Assembly (NCBI RefSeq): GCF_044142105.1
Contig: NZ_JBGTYM010000001.1
Coordinates: 310,001 to 374,000 of the forward strand
Length of the DNA stretch: 64,000 nt
Reading direction: 5' to 3'
DNA from: Pseudogemmobacter sp044142105
GTDB lineage: Bacteria; Pseudomonadota; Alphaproteobacteria; Rhodobacterales; Rhodobacteraceae
A model generated the notes under the pieces. It saw only the letters and a program-made list of their open reading frames with translations, was not told the DNA's origin and made no database searches. A program made the position numbers and the translations under genes. Shown one piece after another: positions 17,286-25,840 of the stretch (positions within the stretch are counted from its first letter, which is position 1; each line of letters begins with the position of its first letter).

Positions 17286-17651
17286 GTGGACGCGCTTCTC
17301 CGAGAGTATCTGCCCATCCTCATTCTTCTTGCGATTGCGGTGGGCCTGGGTCTTGTCTTGATCCTTGCCGCCGCGCTGATCGCGGTGCGCAATCCCGACC
17401 CCGAAAAGGTCAGCGCCTATGAGTGCGGGTTCAACGCCTTTGACGATGCGCGGATGAAGTTCGACGTGCGCTTCTACCTCGTCTCGATCCTGTTCATCAT
17501 CTTCGATCTGGAAGTGGCCTTCCTTTTCCCCTGGGCGGTCGCCTTTGGCGAGATCTCGATGGTGGCCTTCTGGTCGATGATGGTGTTCCTGGCCGTGCTG
17601 ACGGTGGGCTTCGCCTATGAATGGAAGAAAGGGGCCCTGGAATGGGAGTGA
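17286..17651 (+). CDS. nuoA: NADH-quinone oxidoreductase subunit A
   Basis: 121 residues with a GTG start preceded by GAAGGAG. Three membrane helices (about 8-30, 62-82 and 90-112). The loop KVSAYECGFNAFDDARMKFDVRFYLVSILFIIFDLEVAFLFPW is the signature of the NuoA/ND3 family, including the Cys in the flexible loop between helices 1 and 2 at the quinone-site junction. It is part of the membrane arm of complex I near NuoH and NuoB. First gene of the operon. Its last 10 bp overlap nuoB. Confidence 0.97.
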   Translation: MDALLREYLPILILLAIAVGLGLVLILAAALIAVRNPDPEKVSAYECGFNAFDDARMKFDVRFYLVSILFIIFDLEVAFLFPWAVAFGEISMVAFWSMMVFLAVLTVGFAYEWKKGALEWE

Positions 17652-18175
17652 GCACTTCCGCGAACCATGCGGGCGGCGACCATGAGGTTGCGGTCCAGGC
17701 CCTGAACCGCGAGTTGCAGGACAAGGGTTTTCTGCTGACCTCGACCGAGGACATCATCAACTGGGCGCGGATCGGGTCCTTGCACTGGATGACCTTCGGC
17801 CTGGCCTGCTGCGCCGTCGAGATGATGCATGTCGCCATGCCGCGCTATGATCTGGAACGCTTCGGCACCGCGCCGCGCGCCTCGCCGCGCCAGTCGGACC
17901 TGATGATCGTCGCGGGCACTTTGACCAACAAGATGGCCCCGGCCTTGCGCAAGGTCTATGACCAGATGCCCGAGCCGCGCTATGTGATCTCGATGGGATC
18001 CTGCGCCAATGGCGGCGGCTATTACCATTACAGCTATTCGGTGGTGCGCGGCTGCGACCGCGTGGTGCCGATCGACGTCTATGTGCCGGGCTGCCCGCCC
18101 ACGGCCGAGGCGCTGCTTTACGGCATCCTGCAATTGCAGCGGAAGATCCGCCGCACCGGCACTTTGGTGAGGTAA
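17642..18175 (+). CDS. nuoB: NADH-quinone oxidoreductase subunit B (N2 cluster)
   Basis: 177 residues from ATG 17642, overlapping nuoA by 10 bp; an upstream in-frame start lies well inside nuoA and is unlikely. C56 and C57 in LACCAVEMM, C121 in GSCANGGG and C151 in VPGCPP are the four ligands of [4Fe-4S] cluster N2, which passes electrons to quinone. The N-terminal 25 residues are polar and variable, as in alphaproteobacteria. Peripheral-arm subunit at the quinone site with NuoD. Confidence 0.97.
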   Translation: MGVSTSANHAGGDHEVAVQALNRELQDKGFLLTSTEDIINWARIGSLHWMTFGLACCAVEMMHVAMPRYDLERFGTAPRASPRQSDLMIVAGTLTNKMAPALRKVYDQMPEPRYVISMGSCANGGGYYHYSYSVVRGCDRVVPIDVYVPGCPPTAEALLYGILQLQRKIRRTGTLVR

Positions 18176-18179
18176 GGCG

Positions 18180-18782
18180 ATGAGCGAAGCCCTGAATGAA
18201 CTTGCAGGCCTGATCGCGCTGAAGCGCCCCGATGCCGTGCTGTCCTCTGAGGTCGCCTTCGGCGAGCTGACCGTGACCACGGCACGGTCGGAGCTGGAAG
18301 GCTTGATCGAATTTCTGCGCGACGACACGGCCTGCCGGTTCTCGTCGCTGGTCGATATCACCGCGATCGATCGCCCGGAGCGCGCAGCGCGCTTTGACGT
18401 GGTTTATCACTTCCTGTCGATGTACCGGAACCAGCGCATCCGCGTGAAAGTGGCGGTGCGCGAAGATGAGATGGTGCCCTCGATCATTCCGCTGCATCCC
18501 AGCGCGAACTGGTTCGAGCGCGAAGTCTTCGACATGTTCGGCATCCTGTTCTCGGGCCACCCGGACCTGCGGCGCCTGTTGACCGATTACGGGTTCCGCG
18601 GCCATCCGCTGCGGAAGGATTTCCCGACGACGGGCTATGTCGAGGTTCGCTATGACGAGGCGCAGAAGCGCGTGGTCTATGAGCCGGTGAAACTGGTCCA
18701 GGAATACCGGCAGTTCGACTTCATGTCCCCCTGGGAAGGGGCGGAATACATTCTGCCCGGCGATCAGAAGGCGGCGAAGTGA
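18180..18782 (+). CDS. nuoC: NADH-quinone oxidoreductase subunit C (30 kDa)
   Basis: 200 residues. The 30-kDa signature EREVFDMFGILFSGHPDLRRLLTDYGFRGHPLRKDFP lies at about residues 102-138, and the N-terminal CRFSSLVDITAID segment matches the family. It is a peripheral-arm scaffold subunit next to NuoD and NuoB. NuoC and NuoD are separate here, as in Paracoccus, not fused as in E. coli. The stop overlaps the start of the inserted GFA-family gene (TGATG). Confidence 0.96.
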   Translation: MSEALNELAGLIALKRPDAVLSSEVAFGELTVTTARSELEGLIEFLRDDTACRFSSLVDITAIDRPERAARFDVVYHFLSMYRNQRIRVKVAVREDEMVPSIIPLHPSANWFEREVFDMFGILFSGHPDLRRLLTDYGFRGHPLRKDFPTTGYVEVRYDEAQKRVVYEPVKLVQEYRQFDFMSPWEGAEYILPGDQKAAK

Positions 18783-19210
18783 TGGCGCAGGAGACCGGAA
18801 CCTGCCTGTGCGGCGCCTCGACCTTCACCGCGGATGTCGCGGAAGCGGCGGCGGGCGTCTGCCATTGCAGCATGTGCCGCAAATTCTCGGGCGGGATGTT
18901 CATCGTCACCGACTGCTCGGGCAGTCTTGAGTTTGCCGCGGATGCGCCGGTGAGCCGCTACCAGTCGAGCGAATGGGGCGAGCGCGCCTTCTGTTCGCGC
19001 TGCGGCTCGTCGCTGGCCTGGCTGTCGCGCGATGGCAAGATGGCCTTTGCCTCGGTGCAGGCCTTTGCCGATCCGGGCCGCTATCCGGTCACCCATGAGC
19101 TTTTCATCGATTGCAAGCCCGGCAGCTATGCGCTGGCGGGGGCGACCACCACCATGACCGAGGCCGAGTTCATGGCGCAATACGCCTCCAGTCCCGAAGG
19201 AGGGAACTGA
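18782..19210 (+). CDS. GFA-family (CENP-V/GFA) zinc protein inserted between nuoC and nuoD
   Basis: 142 residues from ATG 18782; a GTG at 18779 would add one residue. Zn-binding cysteines follow the GFA pattern: GTCLCGAS (residues 7-14), VCHCSMCRKFSGG (31-43) and FCSRCGSSLAW (about 78-88). The family is named for glutathione-dependent formaldehyde-activating enzyme, though most members have no proven activity. It is not a complex I subunit. TGATG coupling to nuoC and a 3-bp gap to nuoD place it inside the nuo transcript. One of twelve such inserted genes; a thiol or formaldehyde-linked role is only a possibility. Confidence 0.88.
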   Translation: MAQETGTCLCGASTFTADVAEAAAGVCHCSMCRKFSGGMFIVTDCSGSLEFAADAPVSRYQSSEWGERAFCSRCGSSLAWLSRDGKMAFASVQAFADPGRYPVTHELFIDCKPGSYALAGATTTMTEAEFMAQYASSPEGGN

Positions 19211-19213
19211 CCG

Positions 19214-20455
19214 ATGGACGGGGATATCCGGCGCAACACCTATGACGACGGCTCGATGGACATCGAGACGAGCGAACAGCGCATCCGCAATTTCAACATC
19301 AACTTCGGGCCGCAGCACCCGGCGGCGCATGGCGTCTTGCGTCTGGTGCTGGAGCTGGATGGCGAGATCGTGGAACGCTGCGATCCGCATATCGGCCTGC
19401 TGCATCGCGGCACCGAGAAGCTGATGGAAAGCCGCACCTATCTGCAGAACCTGCCGTATTTTGATCGGCTGGACTATGTGGCGCCGATGAACCAGGAACA
19501 TGCCTGGTGCCTGGCGATCGAGCGGCTGACCGGGGTCAAGGTGCCACGCCGGGCCAGCCTGATCCGCGTTCTGTATTCGGAAATCGGCCGGGTTCTGAAC
19601 CATCTGCTCAACGTGACGACCCAGGCCATGGACGTGGGGGCGCTGACGCCGCCGCTCTGGGGCTTTGAGGAACGCGAGAAGCTGATGATCTTCTACGAGC
19701 GGGCCTGTGGGGCGCGGCTGCATGCCGCCTATTTCCGACCCGGCGGCGTGCATCAGGATCTGACGCCGGCGCTTCTGGATGATATCGACGCCTGGGCGGA
19801 TCATTTCCCCAAGGTGCTGGACGATATCGACGGGCTTCTGACCGAGAACCGCATCTTCAAGCAGCGCAATGCCGATATCGGCATCGTGACCGAGAAGGAC
19901 ATTCAGGACTGGGGCTATTCCGGTGTCATGGTGCGCGGATCGGGCCTGGCCTGGGACCTGCGCCGGGCGCAGCCCTATGAATGCTATGACGAGTTCGACT
20001 TCAAGATCCCGGTCGGCAAGAACGGTGACTGCTATGACCGCTATCTCTGCCGCATGGCCGAGATGCGCGAGTCGACCCGGATCATCAAACAGGCGCTGGC
20101 CAAGCTGCGCGCGCCCGAAGGGCAGGGCGATATCCTGGCGCGGGGCAAGATCACGCCGCCGCCGCGGGGCGAGATGAAGACCTCGATGGAAGCGCTGATC
20201 CATCACTTCAAGCTGTACACCGAAGGCTTCCACGTGCCGGCCGGTGAGGTCTATGCCGCGGTCGAGGCCCCGAAGGGGGAATTCGGCGTCTATCTGGTCG
20301 CCGATGGCAGCAACAAGCCCTACCGCGCCAAGATCCGCGCCCCGGGCTTCCTGCACCTGCAATCCATGGACTACATCTGCAAGGGCCACCAGCTGGCCGA
20401 TGTGTCCGCCATCATCGGCACGATGGACATCGTGTTCGGGGAGGTAGATCGGTGA
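19214..20455 (+). CDS. nuoD: NADH-quinone oxidoreductase subunit D (49 kDa)
   Basis: 413 residues. NINFGPQHPAAHGVLRLVLELDGE near residue 28 holds the conserved His region of the quinone pocket, with HIGLLHRGTEKL, RACGARLHAAYFRPGG and the C-terminal end TMDIVFGEVDR normal for the family. It forms the quinone-binding chamber with NuoB. The TGA stop overlaps the GTG start of the next inserted gene by 4 bp. Confidence 0.97.
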   Translation: MDGDIRRNTYDDGSMDIETSEQRIRNFNINFGPQHPAAHGVLRLVLELDGEIVERCDPHIGLLHRGTEKLMESRTYLQNLPYFDRLDYVAPMNQEHAWCLAIERLTGVKVPRRASLIRVLYSEIGRVLNHLLNVTTQAMDVGALTPPLWGFEEREKLMIFYERACGARLHAAYFRPGGVHQDLTPALLDDIDAWADHFPKVLDDIDGLLTENRIFKQRNADIGIVTEKDIQDWGYSGVMVRGSGLAWDLRRAQPYECYDEFDFKIPVGKNGDCYDRYLCRMAEMRESTRIIKQALAKLRAPEGQGDILARGKITPPPRGEMKTSMEALIHHFKLYTEGFHVPAGEVYAAVEAPKGEFGVYLVADGSNKPYRAKIRAPGFLHLQSMDYICKGHQLADVSAIIGTMDIVFGEVDR

Positions 20456-20895
20456 AAGCTTCGCCCGCTCTTTGCGCGGCGACCGTGGGCTTTGCCACGG
20501 GCGCTTGGGCCGATGAGAGCCTGATCTATTCCGAGTTGACGTGCGCTTTCCCGAAAGCGGCGCTGGGCACGGAGTTGGACGTTCGCAATGCCGATCACGT
20601 CGTATGCGCGCTGCAGGTTGAGCGGACGACCAAGAAGCCGGCCACCGGCTTCGGCAAACTCTTTTCTCTGGGCACCTATGCCAGGACCAGGGATGTGCCG
20701 ATCTCGATGTCTGGCCGGCGGATCGTGGCCTATATCGAACTGGGACTGACAGACTTCCCGAAAGAGGGTCTGGAGAAGTGCTTTTCGTCGATGCAGACCG
20801 TTATGGTCGCGAACGAGAGGCAGATTTCTGCGAGCATAGCTGCCCAGAATGCCGACACCTTCTCCTTGACATGTGCTGAAGGACAAAAACTGTAA
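20452..20895 (+). CDS. Exported protein of unknown function inserted between nuoD and nuoE
   Basis: 147 residues with a GTG start overlapping the nuoD stop. The N-terminus MKASPALCAATVGFATGAWA looks like a signal peptide, cleaved near residue 20. The mature domain has Cys at LTCAFP, VVCALQ, EKCFSS and LTCAEG, enough for two disulfides. No family is recognised. Codon choice has more A/T third positions than nuoD or nuoE (for example near its 3' end), so it may be a later arrival. The stop and the nuoE start share one base (TAATG). Confidence 0.75.
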   Translation: MKASPALCAATVGFATGAWADESLIYSELTCAFPKAALGTELDVRNADHVVCALQVERTTKKPATGFGKLFSLGTYARTRDVPISMSGRRIVAYIELGLTDFPKEGLEKCFSSMQTVMVANERQISASIAAQNADTFSLTCAEGQKL

Positions 20896-22169
20896 TGCTG
20901 CGCCGTCTTCACCCGGTCCAACCCGAAAGCTTTGCCTTCACGCCCGCGAACCTCGCCTGGGCCAAGGGCCAGATCACCAAATATCCCGAGGGCCGTCAGG
21001 CCAGCGCGGTGATCCCGCTTCTGTGGCGGGCGCAGGAGCAGGAAGGCTGGCTGTCGCGCCCCGCCATCGAGCATGTCGCGCAGATGCTGGGCATGGCCTA
21101 TATCCGCGTGCTGGAAGTGGCGACCTTCTACTTCATGTTCCAGCTTCAACCCGTTGGCACGGTCGCGCATATCCAGATCTGCGGCACGACGTCCTGCATG
21201 ATCTGCGGCGCCGAGGACCTGATCGCCGTCTGCAAGGAACTGGTCTCCAAGACGCCGCATACGCTGTCGGCCGATGGCAAGTTCAGCTGGGAAGAGGTGG
21301 AATGCATGGGCGCCTGCGCCAATGCGCCCATGGCCCAGATCGGCAAGGATTATTACGAAGACCTGACCGCCGAGAAGCTGCGCGAATTGATCGGGCGCTT
21401 CTCGACGGGCGAAGTGCCGGTGCCGGGGCCACAGAATGGCCGCTATGCCGCCGAGCCGCTGACCGGGCTGACCTCGCTCAAGGAATTCGAGTCGGGTCGC
21501 AAGCAATACAACGCTTCGGCACAGCTGGCCGTGGATATCGGCGACAGCGTCAAGCGGATCGACGGGACCGAGGTGCCGCTTTCGACGCCCTGGCTGGGCA
21601 AGCCGGAAGCGGCGAAGAAGGCGGCGGCCCCCGGGGCCGAGCCGACGCCCGGCAAACGGGCCAAGGCGGATGAGACGGGCGTGACCGTCCAGGAGGCCCC
21701 GGCGAAATCGACGGGCAAGCCCGAGACCGATGGCAATGCCCCCGAGGCGACGCCCGCCGCGACGCCCGAAGCCAAGGCTCCGGCGCCCAAGGGCAAGGCG
21801 GCGACTGCCGCAGGCACGCCGATCACGCCCGCGACGACGGCAAAAGCCAAGGCAGCGGTTCCGGCGGCTGCGCCCGTCGAGGCTGGCCAGAAGCCTGCCG
21901 CCCTGGCGGCGGCGCGCGGCGGCAAGGCCGATGACCTTAAGCTGATCTGGGGCATCGGCCCCAAGCTCGAGGCTTTGTGCAACCGGCTGGGCTTTTACCA
22001 TTTTGACCAGATCGCCGCCTGGACGCCCGCGGAAGTGGCCTGGGTCGATGAGAATCTTGAGGGGTTCAAGGGCCGCGTGAGCCGCGATCGCTGGGTTGCG
22101 CAGGCGAAACATCTGGCGGCGGGCGGTTCGATTGCCGAGGCCGAGCGGATCGGTCGCGGCGAGGCGTAA
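20895..22169 (+). CDS. nuoE: NADH-quinone oxidoreductase subunit E with C-terminal H3TH-domain extension
   Basis: 424 residues against about 160-240 for a minimal NuoE. Residues 1-190 are the thioredoxin-like [2Fe-2S] domain with N1a ligands C96, C101, C137 and C141 (CGTTSC and CMGACANAP). Residues 190-335 are a linker rich in Ala, Pro and Lys. Residues 338-410 form a helix-hairpin-helix domain (GGKADDLKLIWGIGPKLEAL ... RDRWVAQAKHLA) of the kind grouped as COG3743. The extension is nearly duplicated at the end of the next gene. The NADH-module role of the first domain is firm. The job of the H3TH domain is unknown; in other proteins such folds bind nucleic acid, but a structural role is as likely here. 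Confidence 0.95.
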   Translation: MLRRLHPVQPESFAFTPANLAWAKGQITKYPEGRQASAVIPLLWRAQEQEGWLSRPAIEHVAQMLGMAYIRVLEVATFYFMFQLQPVGTVAHIQICGTTSCMICGAEDLIAVCKELVSKTPHTLSADGKFSWEEVECMGACANAPMAQIGKDYYEDLTAEKLRELIGRFSTGEVPVPGPQNGRYAAEPLTGLTSLKEFESGRKQYNASAQLAVDIGDSVKRIDGTEVPLSTPWLGKPEAAKKAAAPGAEPTPGKRAKADETGVTVQEAPAKSTGKPETDGNAPEATPAATPEAKAPAPKGKAATAAGTPITPATTAKAKAAVPAAAPVEAGQKPAALAAARGGKADDLKLIWGIGPKLEALCNRLGFYHFDQIAAWTPAEVAWVDENLEGFKGRVSRDRWVAQAKHLAAGGSIAEAERIGRGEA

Positions 22170-22206
22170 GGGAAGGCTAACGGATCAGGGAAGGGAGTAA
22201 GCGCGA

Positions 22207-23001
22207 ATGACCGCAGCCAAGTCCTCGAACAGCCGCTATGTCTGGGCCGCAGTCTGCGGTCTGCTTGCCTTTGTTCTGGCCAAACTGGCCCTGCATCACG
22301 GTTTCTGGCTTGCGGTGCTGATCGGGATCGTGGTGGCGGTGATCGTCCTGCTGCTGGCCGTGGTCTTCGCTGGCCGGGAACCGGTGGAATTCGCGGGCGC
22401 ATCCGCGCCTGACCAGCCGGAAGCTGCCCCGTCCGTTGCCCCCGCCATGCCTTTCTCGACGCCGAACCCGCCCGCCCCGCCCGAGATGACGACGGCGGCC
22501 GCGCCTGTGCCCCCCGCGCCAGAGCCTGTGCCAGAACCTGCGCCTGTGCCAGAACGGGCTGCGGAGCCTGTGGCCATCAGCGCGCCCTTGGACGCGGCGG
22601 CCCCTGCGCCGAAACCCGCAGCCGCATCGCGGGCCAAGGCGGCAGTCAAGCCCAAGGTGGCCGCGCCGGCAAAGGCGAAAGCCGCGCCCAAGCCCAAGGT
22701 GGCCAAGGCAAAGCCCTATGACGGCCCGTCCAAGCTTGCCGCGCCGCGTGGTGGCAAGGCTGACGATCTCAAGGAAATCGAGGGCATCGGCCCGGCGCTG
22801 GAAGCGCAGATCAACGGCATGGGCGTCTGGCATTTCGACCAGATTGCCGAATGGACCGACCAGGACGTGGCCTGGATCGACGGGGAGATGGCCCGTTTCA
22901 AGGGCCGCATCGCCCGCGACCGCTGGGTCGCGCAGGCGAAGATCATCGTGACGGACGGGCTTGAGGCGTTCCGCGAACGCGCCAAGACCAATGACTACTG
23001 A
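22207..23001 (+). CDS. Two-TM protein with H3TH domain paralogous to the NuoE extension
   Basis: 264 residues. Two membrane helices (about 11-30 and 32-55), a Pro/Ala/Lys-rich linker (55-178) and a C-terminal H3TH domain (about 182-250: GGKADDLKEIEGIGPALEAQ ... RDRWVAQAK). By hand alignment about 45 of 68 positions equal those of the NuoE extension. The domain probably faces the cytoplasm, where it could meet the NuoE tail on the peripheral arm (inference). It starts 37 bp after nuoE and its end overlaps the next gene by 11 bp. Not one of the 14 core subunits. Confidence 0.85.
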   Translation: MTAAKSSNSRYVWAAVCGLLAFVLAKLALHHGFWLAVLIGIVVAVIVLLLAVVFAGREPVEFAGASAPDQPEAAPSVAPAMPFSTPNPPAPPEMTTAAAPVPPAPEPVPEPAPVPERAAEPVAISAPLDAAAPAPKPAAASRAKAAVKPKVAAPAKAKAAPKPKVAKAKPYDGPSKLAAPRGGKADDLKEIEGIGPALEAQINGMGVWHFDQIAEWTDQDVAWIDGEMARFKGRIARDRWVAQAKIIVTDGLEAFRERAKTNDY

Positions 23002-23245
23002 GGTGAAGTCGAAGATGCGCAAGCCGCAAGGGCAGGGGCCGGAGAAGGACAGATGGGCAGGGCAGGCACGCCTTGTCGCCATCGTCATCGCCGTGACCAT
23101 GCTGGGCTGGATGGGCGCGCAATGGCTGGGCGGGCATTTCGGGTGGGATACCCGCTATGCCTTCCTCTTCGACTTCGCCGCCCTGGCCGCGTTCTTCTGG
23201 GCGCTGGTCGTGACCTACCAGATCTGGCGCGCGCGCCGGGGATAA
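22991..23245 (+). CDS. DUF5337 family small membrane protein
   Basis: 84 residues from ATG 22991, which overlaps the preceding gene; an alternative start is at 23015. Two helices (about 22-40 and 48-72), the second ending FDFAALAAFFWALVVTYQIWRARRG. This wording matches DUF5337, a family I recall beside nuoF in Rhodobacterales. Small size, two helices and conserved position suggest a complex I accessory or assembly factor, but no function is established. Nine bases separate it from nuoF. Confidence 0.82.
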   Translation: MTTEVKSKMRKPQGQGPEKDRWAGQARLVAIVIAVTMLGWMGAQWLGGHFGWDTRYAFLFDFAALAAFFWALVVTYQIWRARRG

Positions 23246-23254
23246 GGAAGTAAG

Positions 23255-24550
23255 ATGCTCAAGGATCAGGACCGGATCTTCACCAATCTTTACGGGATGC
23301 ATGACCGCAGCCTGAAAGGCGCTATGAAGCGCGGCCATTGGGATGGCACAGCCGAGATCATCCAGCGCGGCCGCGACACGATCATCGAGCAGGTCAAGGC
23401 CTCGGGTCTGCGCGGGCGCGGCGGCGCGGGCTTCCCGACTGGGCTGAAATGGTCCTTCATGCCCAAGCAATCGGATGGCCGCCCGTCCTATCTGGTGATC
23501 AATGCCGACGAGTCGGAGCCGGGCACCTGCAAGGACCGCGAGATCATGCGGCATGACCCCCATACGCTGATCGAAGGGGCGCTGATCGCCAGTTTCGCGA
23601 TGGGGGCGAACACCTGCTACATCTATCTGCGCGGCGAATACATCCGCGAGCGCGAGGCGCTGCAGGCGGCGATCGACGAATGCTATGACGCGGGGCTTCT
23701 GGGCAAGAATGCCGCCAAGTCGGGCTGGGATTTCGACTGCTACCTGCATCACGGCGCGGGCGCCTATATCTGCGGCGAGGAAACCGCCCTTCTGGAAAGC
23801 CTTGAGGGCAAGAAGGGCATGCCGCGGATGAAGCCGCCCTTCCCGGCGGGCTCGGGCCTGTATGGTTGCCCGACCACGGTGAACAACGTCGAGTCCATCG
23901 CCGTCGTGCCGACGATCCTGCGCCGAGGCGCGGAATGGTTCGCCTCGTTCGGGCGGCCGAACAACACCGGGACCAAGCTCTTCGGCATTTCGGGCCATGT
24001 GAATGCGCCCTGCGTCGTCGAAGAGGCGATGTCGATCCCGCTGAAGCAATTGCTTGAAGAGCATTGCGGCGGCGTGCGCGGCGGCTGGAAGAACCTCAAG
24101 GCGGTGATCCCGGGCGGGTCGTCGGTGCCGCTCTTGACCGCGTCGCAATGCGACGATGCGATCATGGATTTCGACTGGCTGCGCGAGCAGCGCTCGGGCC
24201 TGGGCACGGCGGCGGTGATCGTGATGGATCAGTCGACCGATGTGATCAAGGCGATCTGGCGGCTGTCGAAATTCTACAAGCACGAATCCTGCGGCCAGTG
24301 CACGCCCTGCCGCGAAGGCACGGGCTGGATGATGCGGGTCATGGACCGGCTGGTGAAGGGCGAGGCCGAGGTCGAGGAAATCGACATGCTTCTGTCGGTG
24401 ACCAAGCAGGTCGAGGGCCATACGATCTGCGCCCTTGGCGATGCGGCGGCCTGGCCGATCCAGGGCCTGATCCGGGCCTTCCGCGACGAGATCGAGGACC
24501 GGATCAAGGCCAAGCGCACCGGCCGTATCTCGGCTGTGGCGGCCGAGTGA
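23255..24550 (+). CDS. nuoF: NADH-quinone oxidoreductase subunit F (NADH/FMN site, N3 cluster)
   Basis: 431 residues. The glycine-rich NADH/FMN segment is GLRGRGGAGFPTGLKWSF (about residues 51-68) and NADESEPGTCKDREI follows. N3 [4Fe-4S] ligands are in ESCGQCTPCREG (about 347-358) plus the Cys of TICALGDAAAWP (about 393). This is the NADH-oxidising subunit, working with NuoE and NuoG. The TGA overlaps the ATG of the next, exported-protein gene (TGATG). Confidence 0.97.
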   Translation: MLKDQDRIFTNLYGMHDRSLKGAMKRGHWDGTAEIIQRGRDTIIEQVKASGLRGRGGAGFPTGLKWSFMPKQSDGRPSYLVINADESEPGTCKDREIMRHDPHTLIEGALIASFAMGANTCYIYLRGEYIREREALQAAIDECYDAGLLGKNAAKSGWDFDCYLHHGAGAYICGEETALLESLEGKKGMPRMKPPFPAGSGLYGCPTTVNNVESIAVVPTILRRGAEWFASFGRPNNTGTKLFGISGHVNAPCVVEEAMSIPLKQLLEEHCGGVRGGWKNLKAVIPGGSSVPLLTASQCDDAIMDFDWLREQRSGLGTAAVIVMDQSTDVIKAIWRLSKFYKHESCGQCTPCREGTGWMMRVMDRLVKGEAEVEEIDMLLSVTKQVEGHTICALGDAAAWPIQGLIRAFRDEIEDRIKAKRTGRISAVAAE

Positions 24551-24909
24551 TGCTGCGTGCCCTTCTTCTTGCGGCTTTCCTGATGCCCGGCGGTTTGCCC
24601 GCCCGGGCCGAGGGCGAGCCTGTCAAGACGGAAGGGGCGGGCGAAGCCGAGGCGGTGGATCCGGGCTATGTGGCGGTGCCGCTGGCGGTTGCCGGGACGG
24701 ATTATACCGCCGAAGTCAGCCAGAAGGACAATGCCCCCGCCGATCTGCGGCTGCGCCGCACGGATGGGGAAAGCATGGCCGATCAGGGCTATGTCGTGGC
24801 TGAACTGGGCCGCGACGCGTGCCACGAGGTCGGGCTGAGCTTTGACGACGGATTGCCGCCGATGCTGGCGGCGGATGGCAGCTGGACCGTGGCGGGGGGC
24901 TGTAAATGA
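24550..24909 (+). CDS. Exported protein, unknown function, between nuoF and nuoG
   Basis: 119 residues from ATG 24550, overlapping the nuoF stop. Signal peptide MLRALLLAAFLMPGGLPARA, then an acidic mature part with two Cys (GRDACHEV and VAGGCK at the very end) that could pair. No family recognised. Its end overlaps the start of the next small gene by 4 bp (ATGA), so expression is coupled in both directions along nuo. Confidence 0.75.
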   Translation: MLRALLLAAFLMPGGLPARAEGEPVKTEGAGEAEAVDPGYVAVPLAVAGTDYTAEVSQKDNAPADLRLRRTDGESMADQGYVVAELGRDACHEVGLSFDDGLPPMLAADGSWTVAGGCK

Positions 24910-25280
24910 CCGTGCCCGTGCGTCTGGCCCCTGTTGCATCGGCGTTGGCGCTCGCGGCCTGCGTGGCGCCTTCGGTTGCGTCGCGGGACGGACAGGCACG
25001 GTCGGGCGATCACCAGGTCATGGTCGGGACCGAGGCGTTCCTCGCCCGCGTGGTGCCGGATGCGCCGGGGCTGATGCTGACAGCGGCGGGGGCAAAGCCC
25101 GTGGCGGGCCAGGCCGTGGCGGTGACGCGGGCGGCAGGGCGAATGGCCTTCGACGAGGGCGCGCTGGCCAAGAAGGCGGCGCGTGAGGGTTGCCTTGCGG
25201 CAGGCGGGCGTTTTCAGGAAACCGCCATCGGCGGCTACCAGGCGGCGGGCGCCTGGCTGTTCCGGGGGGCCTGCGCATGA
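24906..25280 (+). CDS. Putative lipoprotein, unknown function, between nuoF and nuoG
   Basis: 124 residues. The N-terminus has a lipobox-like LALAAC (Cys at residue 19), so it is likely a lipoprotein. The mature part holds a Cys pair (AREGCLAAGG and FRGACA) separated by about 25 residues. The wording AREGCLAAGGRF ... WLFRGACA hints at a small Cys-bridged domain, but I cannot name a family. It overlaps the preceding gene by 4 bp. Confidence 0.72.
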   Translation: MTVPVRLAPVASALALAACVAPSVASRDGQARSGDHQVMVGTEAFLARVVPDAPGLMLTAAGAKPVAGQAVAVTRAAGRMAFDEGALAKKAAREGCLAAGGRFQETAIGGYQAAGAWLFRGACA

Positions 25281-25435
25281 CGGCTTTCACGAAAGATTTC
25301 AGCCTGCGCGGCGCTTCGCAACAGCACGGGGTCGTGCTTTCCCATGGGCTTGCGCTTTTGGCAGAATGCCCCGGCCCGGGCGCGCGGGGGGCAGCCCCGG
25401 TGTCTGCGGGCAGAGCAGCACACGGAGCTTCTGCC

Positions 25436-25840
25436 ATGAAACGACTTCTTCTGACCCTGGCCCTTTCGGCCGGTCTTGCCGCGCCCGCCCTGGCGATGGA
25501 GCCGCTGAACCAGGAAAAGCACATCAATGACAGCCTGCGCGCCGGCCGCATCGGCGACGTGATCCGCAAGACCTGCCCGACCATCTCGGCCCGCATGTTC
25601 GTGGTCTGGTCGAAGGTCGAGGATCTCAAGCAATACGCGCTGGACAAGGGCTACAAGCGCGACGAGGTCGAAGCTTTCCTGAAAAGCCGGACCGAGAAGA
25701 ACCGCCTCAAGGCCGAGGCTGACGCCTATCTCAAGGCCGCAGGCGCGGTCGAGGGCGACCCGCAAAGCTATTGCGCGGTGGGCGAGGCCGAGATCGCCAA
25801 GGGCACGCTGGTCGGCAGCCTGTTGCGGAGCAGCAAATGA
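25436..25840 (+). CDS. DUF5333 family exported protein
   Basis: 134 residues from ATG 25436, with a signal peptide (MKRLLLTLALSAGLAAPALA). The mature domain is DUF5333-like: IRKTCPTISARMF, KGYKRDEVEAFLKSRTEKNRL and DPQSYCAVGEAEIAKG, with two Cys likely paired. I recall the family in Rhodobacterales next to nuo genes, with no known function. An in-frame ATG at 25277 would give a 53-residue longer form; the signal peptide argues for 25436. The stop overlaps the next start (ATGA). Confidence 0.82.
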   Translation: MKRLLLTLALSAGLAAPALAMEPLNQEKHINDSLRAGRIGDVIRKTCPTISARMFVVWSKVEDLKQYALDKGYKRDEVEAFLKSRTEKNRLKAEADAYLKAAGAVEGDPQSYCAVGEAEIAKGTLVGSLLRSSK

